Below are positions 1 to 7,650 of a stretch of 33,031 nucleotides of DNA, in pieces (position 1 is the stretch's first letter; each line of letters starts with the position of its first letter). Source of the DNA: Verrucomicrobiota bacterium (lineage in GTDB: Bacteria; Verrucomicrobiota; Verrucomicrobiia; Chthoniobacterales; UBA10450); assembly GCA_003218535.1 (NCBI GenBank), contig QHNV01000079.1, positions 1-33,031 on the forward strand, given 5' to 3'. The notes beneath the pieces are model-generated. The model saw only the letters and a program-made list of their open reading frames with translations. It ran no database searches and was not told the DNA's origin. The position numbers were made by a program, and so were the translations under genes.

Positions 1-336
1 TTCCTCGAACGCGGAATAAAAAATAACCCCGATCGCTACAAGCTTTACGAAGCGTTGGCACGTCTCTACAAAGAGAAATATAAAGACCACGAGCGCGCCG
101 CAGAATTTTACGGCAAAGCAGCGGCGTTCCCCGACGCACCTAGCTACGAGCAGCGTTTTTCCGCCTATGCGCTTTCGTATTGCGACGGACGCGAACAGGA
201 AGCTTATGAACGGCTGCGTCAGCTTTACGATGAAGGACCACAAGAACGATTACCCACGTTGATCACCAGGCTGAAATTTCTCGAAGATAAACTTGGAATC
301 CCGAAGGATCAGCGAATTCCAGACAAAGAACGGTGA
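1..336 (+). CDS. C-terminal part of a TPR-like protein (5' end outside window)
   Basis: The reading frame is open from the first base of the window to a TGA at 334-336, so this is the end of a longer gene. The visible 111 residues are helical and rich in Tyr, Ala, Arg and Glu. They contain TPR-like pairs such as YKLYEALARLYKEKYKDHERA and AAEFYGKAAAFP. A TTG at 55 could serve as a start, but the frame continues upstream with the same character, so I treat it as internal. The likely role is a protein-interaction scaffold; nothing catalytic is visible. The family is inferred from residue pattern only, and no specific function can be given. Confidence 0.6.
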   Translation, partial: FLERGIKNNPDRYKLYEALARLYKEKYKDHERAAEFYGKAAAFPDAPSYEQRFSAYALSYCDGREQEAYERLRQLYDEGPQERLPTLITRLKFLEDKLGIPKDQRIPDKER

Positions 337-338
337 CA

Positions 339-370
339 CGTTAGATCGTTAAAGCGTTGAAGCGTTAACG
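339..370. repeat. Octamer tandem spacer, 4 x CGTTRRAG-like
   Basis: Four consecutive 8-base units fill the gap after the TPR gene: CGTTAGAT, CGTTAAAG, CGTTGAAG, CGTTAACG. The last unit lies in the 10-base palindrome GCGTTAACGC at 362-371. A related GAAGCGTT and a TTGTAACG follow before the next start codon at 434. This is one of several short-period spacers in the window. Confidence 0.7.
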
Positions 371-433
371 CGCCTCCCTTGTGAAAGATTCGGAGTTGAA
401 GCGTTTTCATTGTAACGTTGTGACCGCTGCGCC

Positions 434-1159
434 ATGCGTTTTGCAATTTTGAGTGACGTTCACGCCAACCTCGAGGCGCTCGAAGCCGTGTTAGCAGATG
501 CGCGCGGGCGCAACTGCACGGATTTTGTCTGCCTCGGCGACGTGGTCGGCTACAATGCAAACCCGCACGAGTGCGTGGAACGGATTCGCGAACTGGATTG
601 CCCGATTGTGAAAGGCAATCACGACGAGCAGGCCGCACTCCTCGAATCTTCGAGCGACTTTAACCCGGTGGCCGAGCGTGCCATCCAATGGACACGCGAC
701 AATCTCAGCGAAGAAGACCGAAAGTGGTTGCGCGATTTGCCATTACAAAGGCAGGTGCGCGATTTCACCATCGTCCACGCAACGCTCGATACTCCATCCC
801 AATGGGGCTACGTTTTTAACAATCTGGACGCCGCTGCCAGCTTTGCTTATCAGCATACCGGCGTTTGTTTTTTCGGGCACACGCATGTGGCAATGGTTTT
901 TATGCGGGAAAATGGCGAGATCAAACGGGAGCGAATGGAGTATGTCCGGATTAAGCCTAACACGAAATATTTCATCAACACGGGCAGTGTCGGCCAACCG
1001 CGGGACGGAGACTGGCGCGCAGCGTATTGCATTTACGATTTTGAAAGAAACCTCGTCCAGCAATTGCGCATCAAATACGATTTGGAGGCGGCGCAAAAAA
1101 AAATCATTAAAGCCGGTTTGCCTCCATTACTCGCCGAGCGGCTGGCTATTGGCCGCTAA
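434..1159 (+). CDS. Calcineurin-like metallophosphoesterase
   Basis: A 241-residue single-domain phosphoesterase of the calcineurin-like (Metallophos_2) superfamily. The metal-binding set is complete: LSDVHAN (D8, H10), CLGDVVGY (D36), KGNHDE (N62, H63, D64), H115 in the IVHATLD segment, and FFGHTH (H149, H151). Such proteins use two metal ions to hydrolyse phosphomono- or diesters; the substrate cannot be told from sequence. No signal peptide is visible, so it should be cytoplasmic. The start is the ATG at 434, immediately before the first motif. A run of nine A at about 1094-1103 encodes QKK near the C-terminus. It is followed on the same strand by a heptosyltransferase, but nothing ties the two functionally. 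Confidence 0.88.
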   Translation: MRFAILSDVHANLEALEAVLADARGRNCTDFVCLGDVVGYNANPHECVERIRELDCPIVKGNHDEQAALLESSSDFNPVAERAIQWTRDNLSEEDRKWLRDLPLQRQVRDFTIVHATLDTPSQWGYVFNNLDAAASFAYQHTGVCFFGHTHVAMVFMRENGEIKRERMEYVRIKPNTKYFINTGSVGQPRDGDWRAAYCIYDFERNLVQQLRIKYDLEAAQKKIIKAGLPPLLAERLAIGR

Positions 1160-1226
1160 CGCAGACCATTGACTATGAGACAACTGATGACCGACGCTCT
1201 AACGATTTAACCTTTCAGCGCGGGCC

Positions 1227-2228
1227 CTGAATCCGAAATCGATCCTAATCATCAAGCCGAGTTCGCTCGGAGACATCGTCCACACCATTCCGGCGGTGGC
1301 GCTGGTTCGCGACGCGCACCCCGATGCCGAGATCACCTGGGTGATTAACTCCGAGTTTGTGTCGCTGCTGCGCGGCAATTCTGATGTGAATCACGTTTAC
1401 ATTTTTCCGCGAGGCGAATTTCGCGGCCTCAGCGCGCCAAAGAGCCTGCTCCCGTGGTTAAGGCAGACGCGGCGCTTGCGGCCTGACCTGGCACTGGATT
1501 TTCAGGGGCTTCTACGCAGTGCGCTGATCGCCAAAATCTCGTGCGCAAATCAGATTTATGGAATGAGCGATGCCCGCGAAGGCTCGCGTTGGTTTTACCA
1601 CCGCGTCGCCAAGGTCGATCGCCGGGCACATGCGATCGAGCGCTACCTCAAGCTCGCCGAATTAGCTGGAGGCGCCGTCGGTCCGGCAGCTGCCGGACTT
1701 CGCTGTCCAATTCCGACAGGAGACCCGCTTCCGCGTTTCGATCAATATCCGCCGTTCATTCTTCTTCACCCTTTCGCGCGCGGCGCAGGTAAATCGCTCT
1801 CGACGACAGTGATCAAGGAATTTTGCCACGCGTTTGCGCCCACGCGCGTGGTGGTGGTGGGCCAATCGCGTCGCGGGATCGACAATCCACCTGAAAACTG
1901 CCTTGATTTGACCAACCAGACTTCACTGTTGCAATTGATCTGGCTCATTCGGGCCGCGCACTTCATCGTCAGCGTGGACAGCGGCCCGATGCATATTGCC
2001 GCGTCACTCACCGATCGCCTGCTGTCGATCCATACCTGGACCGATCCACGCCGGGTCGGCCCTTACAACCCGAATGCGTGGATCTGGAAAAACGGCCTGC
2101 TCTGCCGGGTCAACAAACTCGCCACCACCAAAATGCGAAAGCGCGGGCGGCCCTTTAAACGCAAGGACATTCCCGCCTTGACCGAACTGATCCGACCGCT
2201 CGTCCCGCTGGATTCAATGGTCGCTTAG
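1227..2228 (+). CDS. Glycosyltransferase family 9 (heptosyltransferase-like)
   Basis: GT9 enzymes transfer heptose or a related sugar from an ADP-sugar to the LPS core at the inner face of the cytoplasmic membrane. The hallmark N-terminus ILIIKPSSLGDIVHTIPAV is encoded from about 1242, upstream of the first ATG/GTG/TTG in frame (GTG 1296). A start at 1296 would remove the conserved glycine loop. The frame is open back to a stop at 1200-1202 and contains no ATG, GTG or TTG before 1296. The best candidate is therefore CTG at 1227, giving 333 residues, the normal family length. The C-terminal half carries the second conserved block, SVDSGPMHIAASL, followed by a TDP-R-GPY segment. An 18-base perfect palindrome sits in the middle of the gene at 1681-1698. 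The family call is firm; the start codon and exact acceptor are uncertain. Confidence 0.85.
   Translation: MNPKSILIIKPSSLGDIVHTIPAVALVRDAHPDAEITWVINSEFVSLLRGNSDVNHVYIFPRGEFRGLSAPKSLLPWLRQTRRLRPDLALDFQGLLRSALIAKISCANQIYGMSDAREGSRWFYHRVAKVDRRAHAIERYLKLAELAGGAVGPAAAGLRCPIPTGDPLPRFDQYPPFILLHPFARGAGKSLSTTVIKEFCHAFAPTRVVVVGQSRRGIDNPPENCLDLTNQTSLLQLIWLIRAAHFIVSVDSGPMHIAASLTDRLLSIHTWTDPRRVGPYNPNAWIWKNGLLCRVNKLATTKMRKRGRPFKRKDIPALTELIRPLVPLDSMVA
1681..1698. repeat. 18-base perfect palindrome inside the heptosyltransferase gene
   Basis: The 18 bases from 1681 to 1698 read the same on both strands (half-site GTCCGGCAG). They encode the linker VGPAAAG between the two halves of the GT9 protein. It could be chance in GC-rich coding DNA, a protein-binding site, or the remnant of a palindromic insertion. 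Confidence 0.6.
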
Positions 2229-2229
2229 C

Positions 2230-2934
2230 TCACGCTAGCTTTTCAATTCTCGGCGAGTGCTTGCGGTGCTTCAAAACAAATTCGGCCACTGGTAAATCTC
2301 GCGGATAGGTGATTTTGAAATTGAAGTCGCCGTTGAGAACGAGAGCGACCTTGCGGCCGAGTCGTTCGACTGCGGAAACTTCGTCGGTCACTGAAACATT
2401 TTCCGCATACACGGAGCGATAAGCGTCTTCGATCAGCGCGCATTCGAAAATCTGCGGCGTTTGCATTGCGTATAGTTGATGTCGATCCACAGAACCGGTG
2501 ACGATCAGATTGGCATCAGCGCGTTTTAGCGTGTCGTTGATTGGCTCTGCCAACGCGGCTGCGTCATGGATCCGACATTGCTCGAAGACGCGCTCGATCT
2601 GCTCCGGAGTAATCAGCGGGCGCGCGGCATCATGCACCGCGACATATTTTGCGTCAGCGCTCAAGTGCGTCAGGCCAGCGCGCACAGAATCCTGCCGGCG
2701 TTCACCACCGGGGATGATGGTTCGAACCTTCGTAAGGTTGTGATCACGGGTGAGCTTTTTGATTTCGGCATGTCGATCCTCACAGGCAACAATGATGATA
2801 TCACTGACAGAACCAGCCTGCTCAAACGCGCGAATCGTATGCGCGATCACCGGCGCGCCGCCGATTTCCGTAAACAATTTATTAAACCCCATGCGCCGGC
2901 TACTGCCTGCGGCGACAATAATTGCTGAAAGCAC
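2230..2934 (-). CDS. ispD: 2-C-methyl-D-erythritol 4-phosphate cytidylyltransferase
   Basis: IspD catalyses the third step of the non-mevalonate (MEP) isoprenoid pathway, joining CTP to methylerythritol phosphate in the cytoplasm. The 234-residue protein has the expected length. It begins with the nucleotide-binding loop AIIVAAGSSRRMG and has the KLF segment just after it, VHDAARP in the centre, and a conserved TPQIF block. The start is a GTG at 2932-2934, which places the glycine-rich loop at residue 6 as in the family. It is the last gene of the - strand set, 78 bases after yqeY, with a terminator-like hairpin between them. Its stop lies one base from the stop of the converging heptosyltransferase gene. 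Confidence 0.93.
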   Translation of the reverse strand: MLSAIIVAAGSSRRMGFNKLFTEIGGAPVIAHTIRAFEQAGSVSDIIIVACEDRHAEIKKLTRDHNLTKVRTIIPGGERRQDSVRAGLTHLSADAKYVAVHDAARPLITPEQIERVFEQCRIHDAAALAEPINDTLKRADANLIVTGSVDRHQLYAMQTPQIFECALIEDAYRSVYAENVSVTDEVSAVERLGRKVALVLNGDFNFKITYPRDLPVAEFVLKHRKHSPRIEKLA

Positions 2935-2944
2935 AGTTAAAAAA

Positions 2945-2999
2945 GTTACAAAGTTACAACACGGGTACCCCGTTGGTCAGCAATCTGTGACTTTGTAAC
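2945..2999 (-). terminator. Terminator-like hairpin between yqeY and ispD
   Basis: GTTACAAAGTTAC at 2945-2957 pairs with GTGACTTTGTAAC at 2987-2999: a 13-pair stem with one G-T wobble and a 29-base loop. Read on the - strand, the stem is followed by six T, as in an intrinsic terminator, just after the yqeY stop. Both arms are themselves short tandem repeats: AAAGTTAC twice at 2942-2957, and CTTTGTAAC/CCTTGTAAC at 2991-3008. The structure may therefore be a by-product of repeats. The stem is AT-rich and the loop long, so strength is doubtful. Confidence 0.45.
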
Positions 3000-3012
3000 C
3001 CTTGTAACGTTT

Positions 3013-3471
3013 TCAGCTTAACGGCAACTGTCGTGCCACTTCTGCACTCAGCGTTTTCCCGTCCGCGCGGCCAGCCACTTTCCCCTGCAACGCTTTCATT
3101 ACCGCACCCATCTGCGCTTTTGATGTCGCGCCCATTTCAGCAATCGTTTGCCGCACCACCTTGACCAGCTCATCGCTAGTGATCGGTTGCGGCAAATACG
3201 CATTCAAGATCGATAATTCTTCTTTCTCCTTATTGGCCAGTTCAGTCCGCCCGCCCTTTTCGAAACTCTCGATCGAATCCTGGCGTTGCTTGACCTGCTT
3301 CCGAATGACCTGAGCGGCTTCGGCATCGCTGAGTTCGGCTTCCGTTCCTGACTTTGCAATCGCCGCATATTTCAAAGCTGATTTGAGCATGCGCAGTACG
3401 CCAAGCTTTGTGTTGTCCCTGGCGCGCATGGCCTCTTTCAAATCTGAATCAATGCGCTCCTGCAATGTCAT
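3013..3471 (-). CDS. yqeY: GatB/YqeY domain protein
   Basis: A 152-residue helical protein of the YqeY family, which shares the C-terminal tRNA-binding fold of the GatB amidotransferase subunit. Typical segments are LKEAMRARDNTKLGVLRMLKSALKYA at the N-terminus (seen as separate conserved blocks), SIESFEKGGRTELANKEKEE in the middle, LPQPITSDEL, and a C-terminal GAVMKALQGKVAGRADGKT block. The free-standing family has no established biochemical role; tRNA-related function is only inferred from the GatB relationship. The start is ATG 3469-3471. It lies 77 bases downstream of the deacetylase gene on the same strand. Confidence 0.88.
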   Translation of the reverse strand: MTLQERIDSDLKEAMRARDNTKLGVLRMLKSALKYAAIAKSGTEAELSDAEAAQVIRKQVKQRQDSIESFEKGGRTELANKEKEELSILNAYLPQPITSDELVKVVRQTIAEMGATSKAQMGAVMKALQGKVAGRADGKTLSAEVARQLPLS

Positions 3472-3497
3472 TTGCGCAAAACTACGTTACTGCTGCG

Positions 3498-3511
3498 CGA
3501 TTGTCGATTGT
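3498..3511. repeat. Heptamer tandem spacer, 2 x CGATTGT
   Basis: Two perfect heptamers, CGATTGT at 3498-3504 and again at 3505-3511, lie in the gap upstream of yqeY. A second heptamer pair, TTGCCTA twice, occupies 3538-3551 and runs into the stop codon of the deacetylase gene. Confidence 0.6.
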
Positions 3512-3513
3512 GT

Positions 3514-3542
3514 GGCAACCGCCATCGCGACGGCGAGTTGCC
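3514..3542. repeat. Hairpin in the deacetylase-yqeY gap
   Basis: GGCAAC (3514-3519) plus CGCC (3520-3523) pair with GGCG (3532-3535) and GTTGCC (3537-3542), with a single A bulge at 3536 and an 8-base loop. That is a GC-rich 10-pair stem. No T run follows on either strand, so it is not a classic intrinsic terminator; it may be a transcript-stabilising or palindromic repeat element. Confidence 0.5.
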
Positions 3543-3548
3543 TATTGC

Positions 3549-4712
3549 CTAATGAATCGCTAGCAGGCCAGCTTCTGTCGCACGGTGTTCCAGTTCTGCG
3601 ACCTGACCATCCGGCGTTGGCGAAACATCCAGCCAGCCCGCTTCATCAAAGAACCACGAGCGCCGTTCCAGTTTAACAAAAATGGCGTGCGCAGATGAAA
3701 AAATGGACAGCGGAATTGTGAGCTGGCCGATGAAAGCGTTGCCACGATACTGTGCCATGGCAACACGGTCCAGCGAGGCCGGGTCCACCATTTCAACAGA
3801 CGAAGATCGGGCAGGTACTCGCATCGTCACGCAACGCAATGCGCCACCTTCGTTGCGCCCCAACACAAATAGTATCGGCTCGGACGTTCGGATAGTCTTA
3901 GGCGAGAGCCGAACTTCCACGCGAAGCGAATGAGGCAACCCGGAAATTGAAACGATTGAGCCCTCGGCAATGATCTTGTCATCCGCACCAAGCCTGAGCA
4001 AACGCTCGGGCCGGTGGGCGTATCCGAGAAATCGTTTTCGCGATAATTTGAGTTGCGTTTTGTGACAGCGAATCGCCCGAAGCTTGGTGGCCGTTTCAGG
4101 TTGGGATTGGCGGATCGCCTTTGCACGATCAAAGAATGCGGGACTTCTGCCGTGAACAGTATAAGTCCAAACACCCATCCGTTCGGTCGTTGAAGAAGCT
4201 GAAAAAGACTCGCTCAAGACAAGCCGCAGCATTACGGCAAGAGCGCTATGGTCGGGATGGGTATCGGAAATCGACGGCACGACCAGGTCCGTTGGCGACC
4301 AATCTGCTATGATTGCCGCCAACCGTTCAAGTGCAGATTGACAATCACACATCAGCATCGCGGTCAATTTCTGGTCCGGCAGAGCCAGAAAACGCACCGC
4401 GGAACCGTTCACGCCGAGAACGCGCAATGCCGCGAGCGCTTCTGTGCGTCGCAATCTTCCCCAGCGTCTGCGGTCAGTTGCATTTAGGCGCCACCTGCGT
4501 TCGAGCACGCGTTGCGGCCATGGATTGTCATCGCCATCCGTTACATAAACGACACGAATCGCTGCACGCGCGTGAACCGCTTGCTGTAGGAGAATGCTGC
4601 ACGCGAGCGATTCATCGTCAGGATGCGGCGCGAACAGCATTAAGCGAGAGCGCGAACTAAAGGCTGGAACAGGCACGGGTAAGTCTTCTAGCAGAAGACC
4701 AACCAAACGCAA
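3549..4712 (-). CDS. PIG-L/LmbE family N-acetyl sugar deacetylase-like protein
   Basis: PIG-L family enzymes are zinc-dependent deacetylases of N-acetylglucosamine-type groups in glycolipids, cofactors or polysaccharides. The zinc motif PHPDDE is at residues 29-34 and the partner motif HPDH at 152-155, both intact. The deacetylase domain takes up roughly residues 20-190. The remaining 190 residues have beta-rich character and no motif I recognise, so the 387-residue protein is longer than a minimal family member. The start is TTG at 4710-4712; no ATG lies close enough upstream of the zinc motif. It begins 12 bases after the stop of the membrane glycosyltransferase gene, so joint transcription is likely. 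A role in modifying a surface glycan is inferred from this neighbour only. Confidence 0.82.
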   Translation of the reverse strand: MRLVGLLLEDLPVPVPAFSSRSRLMLFAPHPDDESLACSILLQQAVHARAAIRVVYVTDGDDNPWPQRVLERRWRLNATDRRRWGRLRRTEALAALRVLGVNGSAVRFLALPDQKLTAMLMCDCQSALERLAAIIADWSPTDLVVPSISDTHPDHSALAVMLRLVLSESFSASSTTERMGVWTYTVHGRSPAFFDRAKAIRQSQPETATKLRAIRCHKTQLKLSRKRFLGYAHRPERLLRLGADDKIIAEGSIVSISGLPHSLRVEVRLSPKTIRTSEPILFVLGRNEGGALRCVTMRVPARSSSVEMVDPASLDRVAMAQYRGNAFIGQLTIPLSIFSSAHAIFVKLERRSWFFDEAGWLDVSPTPDGQVAELEHRATEAGLLAIH

Positions 4713-4723
4713 TGCCAGAACTC

Positions 4724-6490
4724 TTATCCTTTTACCCGTGGGTGGGTGAATTTTTCAGGGATAAAATTTCGATCCACCGCCTGGGCCCAGAGAAGAACGA
4801 GTCCCGTTCCGGACGACGTTTGCACGAAAGTGTGTCTGCCCGGCGCGAGAAACCGCGCACCATCATATTGGGTGCCATCGAGCGTCCCGCCAACCTGGCC
4901 GTCGCGCGCGACGATCTTGTAAGGTGCCGGGATCACAACTTCGAAGTCCATCCGCATGCTGTCCGCCTCAGACGGCTGCAAGAATCTGCCTGCCACCCGC
5001 AAGTCGTCCCCGACAGGAATATAATTTGCCCAGATAAACTTCTTCGCATGTATGGGCATCCGCCCTTTCATGACCGCGACACACGTGTGAGTCTCAACAG
5101 CTCGCTCGGCTGCATTATCGGTTACAAGACGTCGGTTGAGACGCTCCATCATGATCGATTCCGTCACCGGCCAAAAACAGCGTTGCCGAAAGATGGTTTC
5201 GCCTTTGCAATCCAGAACGTAATCGCTGGGGTCGGTCAATTTCAAAACTCCACGGAGAAGATTCGTCTCAGTTTCAGTGCGATTGATCCAGAATGGACGC
5301 GTGACAATCACTAGGAAAAGTTCCAATAGACCGACAAATGCCGGCAAAGGAATCCGGTACAGATAGTGGCTAACACTCAGCTTGTATTTCGCTAAGCGAG
5401 GCGAAACAGCAAGCAAAGCTCCGCTAACGAGGACGAATGCGAGAGGATAATAAGGAAGGTAATCCTGGCGGGTCAGCAGGTTCCAAAAACTGCGCAGGGC
5501 CAGCCCATAAAAGCCGCAGATTAGCAAGATGAAAACGCGCCGGAACGCCACTCCCGGCTCGGGAGTCGCCCGAACGATTAGCCGCGCAGCGTAAATCACA
5601 AATGGAAAGACGACCGGGAAAACCATGATCCACCAGGCTGGATGATTTTTGGTATTGAGATGCGGCAGAATGTTGTGCTCCAAATTGCAATACCGAAAAT
5701 CACGCCAGAGACCAGCGAGCGCGAATGCAGTCGCGCTTGCGCCTGGAGCCAGCGGGATCGCAGCAAAGAATGCTAGCGTACAACGCGCTAGATGTACCCA
5801 TGATTGGCCAAGTTGTTTCCTCCCAACGAGAAACAACGCAATTGGTGCGCTGACGAAAAGCGTTAGTAACAACAGAACTGACTTCAGCGAGACGCTGAAA
5901 GAAAGTCCCAATAGTAAGCCGGCAACCAAAGCCCGTGGCACTGTCAGCGGGCCACTGATCAGTACTGTAATACATAGAAGCCAGAGCGGCGCCCAAAGGT
6001 TATCGGTTCGAAATTCGAACGAAATAAAATGATACTTGGGATAGAGGCCGGCCAGAATCACCGCCCAAACCCCGACGCGCCGAGAAAAAAGCGACTCCCC
6101 AATTCGGTAAGTGCACCACGCTCCCACAAAGTACATCGGCAAAAGGATGAATCGCATCCAGTAAAGAATGGTCGCCCGGTCTCCAATCAGTCCGAAAATC
6201 GGGGTAAACATTATCTGGAAAAGGGGCATGTGATTATCGAACACGTCGCGATATTGAACGAAACCGCGCGCCCACGCCCAAATCACATGCATGTGCTGCG
6301 ACTCATCACTGTCGAATCGGTAGCTCGTGATATTCACAAGTTTGAGCACGACCATAAGCGCGAAAAGAATTGCGGCTACCACGGCCTCTGCTGAGCCGGA
6401 CATGTTGAAGTAATCGGCGCTGCGTTGTGCAAGCGATCTGCTTTGTGAGAATGCAGGTCGGCTTGTCGATACTGTAGATTCCAGCGCCAT
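4724..6490 (-). CDS. Polytopic membrane glycosyltransferase, GT-C / ArnT-PMT-like
   Basis: A protein of about 588 residues with many hydrophobic helices across its N-terminal two thirds and a soluble C-terminal part of about 170 residues. Just after the first helix is the acidic loop FDSDESQHMHVIWAW, followed by an YRDVFDNHMPLFQI segment. This is the pattern of GT-C enzymes (GT39/GT83, PMT_2), which use polyprenyl-phosphate sugars and act on the periplasmic side. The start is ATG 6488-6490, 13 bases after the fabD stop, with AAGG upstream. A TTG at 6529 would overlap fabD and is less likely. Substrate and acceptor are unknown. The adjacent PIG-L deacetylase suggests glycan or lipid modification, but that is inference. 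Confidence 0.75.
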   Translation of the reverse strand: MALESTVSTSRPAFSQSRSLAQRSADYFNMSGSAEAVVAAILFALMVVLKLVNITSYRFDSDESQHMHVIWAWARGFVQYRDVFDNHMPLFQIMFTPIFGLIGDRATILYWMRFILLPMYFVGAWCTYRIGESLFSRRVGVWAVILAGLYPKYHFISFEFRTDNLWAPLWLLCITVLISGPLTVPRALVAGLLLGLSFSVSLKSVLLLLTLFVSAPIALFLVGRKQLGQSWVHLARCTLAFFAAIPLAPGASATAFALAGLWRDFRYCNLEHNILPHLNTKNHPAWWIMVFPVVFPFVIYAARLIVRATPEPGVAFRRVFILLICGFYGLALRSFWNLLTRQDYLPYYPLAFVLVSGALLAVSPRLAKYKLSVSHYLYRIPLPAFVGLLELFLVIVTRPFWINRTETETNLLRGVLKLTDPSDYVLDCKGETIFRQRCFWPVTESIMMERLNRRLVTDNAAERAVETHTCVAVMKGRMPIHAKKFIWANYIPVGDDLRVAGRFLQPSEADSMRMDFEVVIPAPYKIVARDGQVGGTLDGTQYDGARFLAPGRHTFVQTSSGTGLVLLWAQAVDRNFIPEKFTHPRVKG

Positions 6491-6503
6491 TTCCAGTTGA
6501 ACC

Positions 6504-7451
6504 TTAGGGGCGCTGATCCTGCACAACAATTTTCTCAGCGCACTTGCGCACAGATTCCGCGTCTCCCACAGACATCATATCCGCTCCCGGGCGCGTGCGT
6601 TTAAACAAACTAGCCAGCACGTTACCGGGACCAAGCTCAACGAAGTAATCGCACCCAAGATTAACAAGGCGCTCTACGCAATCTGTCCAACGAACTGTTC
6701 CGGTCACCTGATCGCGGAGAGTCCGCCGGATTTCCTCGGGCGTTTTTACTTCTTCGCCGCTCACGTTGCTAATTACTGGGAATCGCGGCGTTTGGATCGG
6801 CACGTGGGCCAGCGCTTTCTCGAGTTTCTCGTACGCGCTCTGCATCAGGCGCGAATGATATGCCCCCGCGACGTTCAGCATCATCGCGCGACGAATTCCA
6901 TACTCTTTCGCCACGCCGATGGCGACCTCGACTTTCGCTAATTCGCCAGAAACAACAATCTGGCCAGGCGCATTGATGTTGGCGACATCGATATCTTCAT
7001 CTGCAGCAAGCTGGCGCACGTCGTTCTCCTTACCGCCAATCATCGCCGCCATACCGCCCTGCGTGGCCGTGCAGGCTTCATCCATGAATTCGCCGCGCCG
7101 TTGGACAAGCTTCAGGCCTGTTGCAAAATCGAACGTGCCAGCAGCTGCATGGGCGGTCATTTCTCCAAGCGACAGGCCGGCTGCACCGCCGATCGGAAAT
7201 TCGCCCGCGAGATCGCGCAACACTGCCAGCGCTGCCAGCGAGTGAATATAAAGTGCTGGCTGACAATTGCTCGTCTTGGTCAGTTCATCAATTGGGCCGT
7301 ACCACGCAATCTCGCTCAAATTGCGGTCGAGAATTTCATTCGCTTGCTGGAACAAATCTCCCGCCACAGGAAACTGCTCCGCGAGATCACGTCCCATTCC
7401 AACCCTTTGTGCGCCTTGACCAGCAAAAAGCAGTGCGACTTTTTTGGGCAT
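6504..7451 (-). CDS. fabD: Malonyl-CoA:acyl carrier protein transacylase
   Basis: FabD loads malonyl groups from CoA onto acyl carrier protein to supply fatty acid synthesis. The 315-residue protein has the normal length. It shows FAGQGAQ at residues 9-15, the nucleophile elbow GLSLGE with S94, the arginine pair in QRRGEF near 117-118, and the catalytic histidine in AGAYHSRLM (H197). It ends with the ELGPGNVLASL block. The start is ATG 7449-7451. It is the first gene of the - strand set and is not beside the usual fab partners (fabH, fabG, acpP). A gap of 199 bases separates it from the divergently transcribed nuoD. Confidence 0.95.
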   Translation of the reverse strand: MPKKVALLFAGQGAQRVGMGRDLAEQFPVAGDLFQQANEILDRNLSEIAWYGPIDELTKTSNCQPALYIHSLAALAVLRDLAGEFPIGGAAGLSLGEMTAHAAAGTFDFATGLKLVQRRGEFMDEACTATQGGMAAMIGGKENDVRQLAADEDIDVANINAPGQIVVSGELAKVEVAIGVAKEYGIRRAMMLNVAGAYHSRLMQSAYEKLEKALAHVPIQTPRFPVISNVSGEEVKTPEEIRRTLRDQVTGTVRWTDCVERLVNLGCDYFVELGPGNVLASLFKRTRPGADMMSVGDAESVRKCAEKIVVQDQRP

Positions 7452-7511
7452 AATGCAGGCACAGTTAACAAGCTTTGCCTAGGTTCGCGAGCGGATTTCT
7501 GTTGCACGGGA

Positions 7512-7532
7512 GCATAGGCTGCCAGCCTGTGC
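7512..7532. repeat. Short hairpin in the fabD-nuoD gap
   Basis: GCATAGGCT (7512-7520) pairs with AGCCTGTGC (7524-7532) around a GCC loop, with one T-G wobble. It lies in the divergent gap 7452-7650, which otherwise shows no coding region and no promoter that I can call confidently. It may be a REP-like palindrome or an operator. Confidence 0.5.
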
Positions 7533-7619
7533 TTGCCTGAAAACGCCTGCGCTAGGCCGATTCACTTTGCGCTTGCACCCGATGGTTCACTCGCCAGCGT
7601 AAATCAATCCCCGTTAACG

Positions 7620-7644
7620 TTGTAACATTTTTAATTTTGTAACG
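7620..7644. repeat. TTGTAAC direct repeats upstream of nuoD
   Basis: TTGTAAC at 7620-7626 recurs at 7638-7644 with an AT-rich segment between. The second copy ends six bases before the nuoD start codon, where no Shine-Dalgarno-like purine run is visible. The same TTGTAAC core appears near 412 and at 2993-3008. Confidence 0.5.
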
Positions 7645-7650
7645 CTTCCG

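Noticed and set aside
4712-5314. 200-codon + strand open frame
   Set aside because: It lies antisense to the membrane glycosyltransferase, has no recognisable motif and has the composition of an opposite-strand shadow.
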